The position numbers were made by a program, and so were the translations under genes. The notes beneath the pieces were generated by a model, which had not been told where the DNA came from, searched no databases, and saw only the letters and a program-made list of their open reading frames with translations. From Chitinilyticum aquatile DSM 21506 (GTDB taxonomy: Bacteria; Pseudomonadota; Gammaproteobacteria; Burkholderiales; Chitinibacteraceae): 64,000 nucleotides of DNA. Positions 61,409-64,000 of this stretch are shown piece by piece (the stretch's first letter is position 1; each line of letters opens with the position of its first letter). The stretch covers positions 124,001 to 188,000 of the forward strand of contig NZ_KE387260.1 in NCBI RefSeq assembly GCF_000430805.1, given 5' to 3'.

Positions 61409-62524
61409 ATGCGACTTGTGCTTCTTTTTCTCAGTACCGTATTGCTTGCACCTATTTCTACGGCATTTGCCACCAGCGAAACCGATGCACGCGCACTGAT
61501 TGTCAATGAATTCCGCTTCTTGATGAGCAAGCGTGACTTTGCTGCCGTTGAGAAGTTTTACAGCCCTTTCCTGCTGCCAAATATCCGCACACCTAGCGGA
61601 ATCTGGAAGCTATCGGTTGTAGAAGGAGACATGGGGAATCAGTTTTACAATCGCCAGGGCAGCACCTACTGGGCACAAAAGGAAGAATTCCTGACCGAAT
61701 GGCGCATGGCTTTTCCCAAGTCAACGGCAGCAGCAATCTATGCAGCCGAGATGTATAACATTCAGGCATGGGATATCCGCGGCAGCGGAATGGCAAACAC
61801 CGTCGCCGAAGCAAAGTGGCCAGCAGTGCATCAGATGGCAGGCAAGGCCCGCAAGGAACTGGAGCAACTTGGCGAAACGGGAAAACGCACACCGTGGTGG
61901 TACAGCAGGATGCTGGAAATTGCATTACTGGCCAATGATGGCGGTGTAGCTGAACGCAAGGCGATTGCACTGGAAGGCATAAAACGGCACCCTGGCTACT
62001 ATCCGATTTACTTTGGCGCCATTTACGGCTTGACCCCGAAATGGGGAGGCAGTTATGAGGAAATCGACCGATTCATAGAAGGAGCGGTCAAGAACCCCGC
62101 CAACAAGGACGGCATCAGCCTTTATGCCCGTGCTTACTGGTATCTCGACCAAGCTCAGACCAAAGGAGAGCTGTTCAAGCTGAGCAAGGCTAGATGGCCA
62201 TTGATGAAGCCGGCTTTCGACGATCTGCTGAAACGCTATTCGAGTGCTTGGAATATGTCGGCCTACGCCTATTTCGCCTGCCAGGCGGAAGATTACGCTG
62301 TGGCCGAGCAGTTACTGAACAGACTGGGCAATCAGTTGGATCTGAGTGCCTGGAGTGACCGCAGTGGTGCCGAAGGCGCCTACAACATTTGCAAGGCCAA
62401 TATCGAACAGCAGGCCATGGATCCTGCCGAGCGGAAGCGACTGGATGAACAGGCCCAGCAGGATGCAAAAAGCGCAATCGAATCCATCAAGAAGCGCAGC
62501 CAGAACAAGGATCTGGACCTGTAA
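61409..62524 (+). CDS. Secreted DUF4034-like helical-repeat protein
   Basis: 371 residues. Signal peptide RLVLLFLSTVLLAPISTAFA. The mature protein is helical with TPR-like spacing: ALIVNEFRFLMSKRDFAAVEKFYSPF, FPKSTAAAIYAAEMYNIQAWDIRGSG, KARKELEQL and GIKRHPGYYPIYFGAIYGLTPKWGGSYEEIDRFI, ending in a charged coil (ERKRLDEQAQQDAKSAIESIKKRSQ). The WGGSYEEIDRFI and YYxxY features resemble DUF4034 proteins; this is an inference. Codon use is somewhat AT-richer. No functional partners are nearby. Confidence 0.65.
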   Translation: MRLVLLFLSTVLLAPISTAFATSETDARALIVNEFRFLMSKRDFAAVEKFYSPFLLPNIRTPSGIWKLSVVEGDMGNQFYNRQGSTYWAQKEEFLTEWRMAFPKSTAAAIYAAEMYNIQAWDIRGSGMANTVAEAKWPAVHQMAGKARKELEQLGETGKRTPWWYSRMLEIALLANDGGVAERKAIALEGIKRHPGYYPIYFGAIYGLTPKWGGSYEEIDRFIEGAVKNPANKDGISLYARAYWYLDQAQTKGELFKLSKARWPLMKPAFDDLLKRYSSAWNMSAYAYFACQAEDYAVAEQLLNRLGNQLDLSAWSDRSGAEGAYNICKANIEQQAMDPAERKRLDEQAQQDAKSAIESIKKRSQNKDLDL

Positions 62525-62553
62525 GCGAAAAAATCTCCGCATGAGGAATTTGC

Positions 62554-63060
62554 ATGTTCAACGGCACAATGCCGCAGCTGATGGCGGCCTACAACCAGTG
62601 GCAGAACGCGAAGCTGTTCGACGCCTGTCTGCAGCTCGGTGACGACGAGCGCAAGGCCGATCGCGGCGCGTTTTTCCAGTCCATCCATCACACGCTCAAT
62701 CACATCCTCTGGGCCGACCTGAACTGGATGGAGCGCTTTACCGGAATCAAACCCGAACTGCCGCCGCTGGGCGAGGACATTCACGCCGATTTCGCCGCAC
62801 TGCACGCGGCGCGGCTGGAGCTGGACGCACGCATCGTCGCCTGGGCCGATGGCCTGAGCAGCGAGTGGCTGAATGAGCCGGTGACCTGGAGCAGCGTGCT
62901 CTACAAATTCACCCAGACCATCCCGCGCTGGGTACAGGTGCAGCACTTCTTCAATCACCAGACGCACCACCGCGCCCAGGTGGGCACGCTACTGATGCAG
63001 GCCGGCATCGACATCGGCATCACCGATCTGCCGATGCTGCCGCTGCTCATGCCAGACTGA
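62554..63060 (+). CDS. DinB-family protein
   Basis: 168 residues, a four-helix bundle of the DinB/YfiT group. MPQLMAAYNQWQNAKLFDACLQL begins the family pattern. His residues of the metal triad are in SIHHTLNHILWADLNWMERF and at the end in QHFFNHQTHHRAQVGTLLMQAG. Such proteins bind Ni, Zn or Mn and include thiol-dependent transferases. No substrate can be inferred. It is convergent with the MCP gene (4 bp apart). Confidence 0.9.
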   Translation: MFNGTMPQLMAAYNQWQNAKLFDACLQLGDDERKADRGAFFQSIHHTLNHILWADLNWMERFTGIKPELPPLGEDIHADFAALHAARLELDARIVAWADGLSSEWLNEPVTWSSVLYKFTQTIPRWVQVQHFFNHQTHHRAQVGTLLMQAGIDIGITDLPMLPLLMPD

Positions 63061-63064
63061 TTGC

Positions 63065-64000
63065 TCAGGCTGGCCGCACCTGAAGGCTGACTGCCGGCAC
63101 GGGCAAGGCCGCGCGGCGGAGCAGACTGGCCGCGGCTTGCGAGCCCGTACCGGCGAGCTTGAACACACTCACCGATTCGGCCAGTGATTCAGCCTGCTGG
63201 CGCAGCGATTCCGCGGCGGCGGCGGCTTCTTCCACCAGCGCGGCATTCTGCTGCGTGGCTTCGTCCATCTGCGTGACCGCCTGATTGACCTGGCCGATAC
63301 CCGCGCTCTGCTCGTTCGATGCGGCGGCAATTTCACCAATCAGCAACTTGACCTTGTCGATACTGGCCTCGACGCGCTGCATGGTGGTACCGGCCAGGCG
63401 CACGCGCTCGCTGCCCCGGGCCACTTCATTGCCCGATGCGCTGATCAGGTCCTTGATTTCCTTGGCGGCCACGGCCGAGCGTTGTGCGAGGCTGCGCACC
63501 TCGGCGGCGACCACGGCAAAGCCGCGTCCCTGCTCGCCGGCACGCGCCGCCTCGACGGCCGCATTGAGCGCCAGGATATTGGTCTGGAAGGCGATGCCGT
63601 CGATCACGGCAATGATGTCGGACATGCGTTTTGATGCCTGCTCGATGGCCTGCATGGTCTGCACCACCTCGCCCACTTCCGCCGCCCCTTCGCCGGCGAT
63701 GCGGGCCGATTCCTGCGCCTCGCGACTCGCCAGGCGCGCGTTCTCGGCATTCTGCTTCACCGTGCCGGTGAGCTCCTCGCTGCTGGCGGCGGTTTCTTCG
63801 AGATTGGCAGCCTGGGCTTCAGTGCGCTGCGACAGGTCGGCATTGCCCTGCGCAATTTCGCCGGAGGCCTGGCGGATCACTGCCACGGCCTCCTGGATGC
63901 CACCCACCAGCCCGCGCAGATTCTCGACCGTGCTGTTCACCGCTTCGCCGGTTTCGCCGAAGAGGCCGGGATAATTACGCTCGATGCGCTGCGTGAGGTC
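63065..64000 (-). CDS. Methyl-accepting chemotaxis protein (partial, N-terminus beyond right edge)
   Basis: The C-terminal part (about 310 residues) of an MCP. A HAMP/linker end is at the window edge, followed by the long methylation and signalling coiled coil. The hairpin tip [43 protein letters not shown] is the CheA/CheW-binding signature. The methylation-type segments [14 protein letters not shown] and [23 protein letters not shown] are also present. It ends VSLQVRPA, so there is no CheR/CheB pentapeptide at the tail. The ligand-binding domain lies outside the window. Confidence 0.93.
   Translation of the reverse strand, partial: DLTQRIERNYPGLFGETGEAVNSTVENLRGLVGGIQEAVAVIRQASGEIAQGNADLSQRTEAQAANLEETAASSEELTGTVKQNAENARLASREAQESARIAGEGAAEVGEVVQTMQAIEQASKRMSDIIAVIDGIAFQTNILALNAAVEAARAGEQGRGFAVVAAEVRSLAQRSAVAAKEIKDLISASGNEVARGSERVRLAGTTMQRVEASIDKVKLLIGEIAAASNEQSAGIGQVNQAVTQMDEATQQNAALVEEAAAAAESLRQQAESLAESVSVFKLAGTGSQAAASLLRRAALPVPAVSLQVRPA

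Overview
The window is GC-rich, gene-dense chromosomal DNA from a Gram-negative betaproteobacterium, most likely of the order Neisseriales (Chromobacteriaceae or Chitinibacteraceae type). This rests on gene content and order: glyQ/glyS with gmhB and plsC, gatCAB divergent from mreBCD-mrdA-mrdB-rlpA, and lptG/lptF next to pepA-holC-valS. The species is not identified. No rRNA, tRNA, CRISPR array, prophage or complete insertion sequence was recognised.

Layout. 1-4.8 kb (minus strand): plsC (cut by the left edge), gmhB, glyS, a lipoprotein gene and glyQ. 5-13.8 kb (plus): lytic transglycosylase, a small RRM-like protein, D-lactate dehydrogenase, a DctS/FixL-type sensor kinase with its FixJ-type regulator, yaaA and an EAL phosphodiesterase with a ruined GGDEF site. 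14-17.3 kb (minus): a cysteine-cluster protein, a bacteriohemerythrin behind a perfect FNR box, a solute-binding protein, an HDAC-like deacetylase and a CbrC-family protein. 17.3-18.9 kb: a repeat cluster followed by an AT-richer PIN-domain gene and its small partner. 18.9-29 kb: gatCAB, then the rod-shape operon. 29-33.4 kb: a GGDEF/EAL protein and argA. 33.5-43.5 kb (minus): a surface-polysaccharide cluster (phosphatase, WbaP-like initiating transferase, five glycosyltransferases, Wzx flippase, galE) interrupted by a TM2/DUF2752 pair. 43.6-52.6 kb: lptG and lptF (separated by a MITE-like insertion), pepA, holC, an acidic proline-rich protein and valS. 52.7-54.5 kb: an AT-richer glycine-zipper membrane protein and a second repeat cluster. 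54.5-64 kb: small envelope proteins, a DfsB-family protein, a type V autotransporter flanked by a duplicated gene start, and an MCP cut by the right edge.

Two repeat families stand out. Family P is an imperfect palindrome of about 40-50 bp (left arm GTATTGCC, inner stem AGCCCTTT/AAAGGGCT, right arm GGCAATACCC). It occurs about 14 times here: mostly between genes, but four candidate copies lie in frame inside genes, where codon use becomes locally AT-rich. Family R is an element of about 250-270 bp with five copies in two clusters. All three forward R copies are followed directly by a P copy. Other signals are a candidate GEMM-I (c-di-GMP type) riboswitch aptamer antisense to galE, and a MITE-like inverted-repeat element inside the lpt operon.

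Functionally the window is centred on the envelope: peptidoglycan elongation and remodelling (mre/mrd/rlpA/slt), LPS transport (lptFG), heptose and phospholipid synthesis (gmhB, plsC) and exopolysaccharide. It also carries tRNA charging (glyQS, gatCAB, valS) and two c-di-GMP enzymes whose signal could feed the riboswitch.
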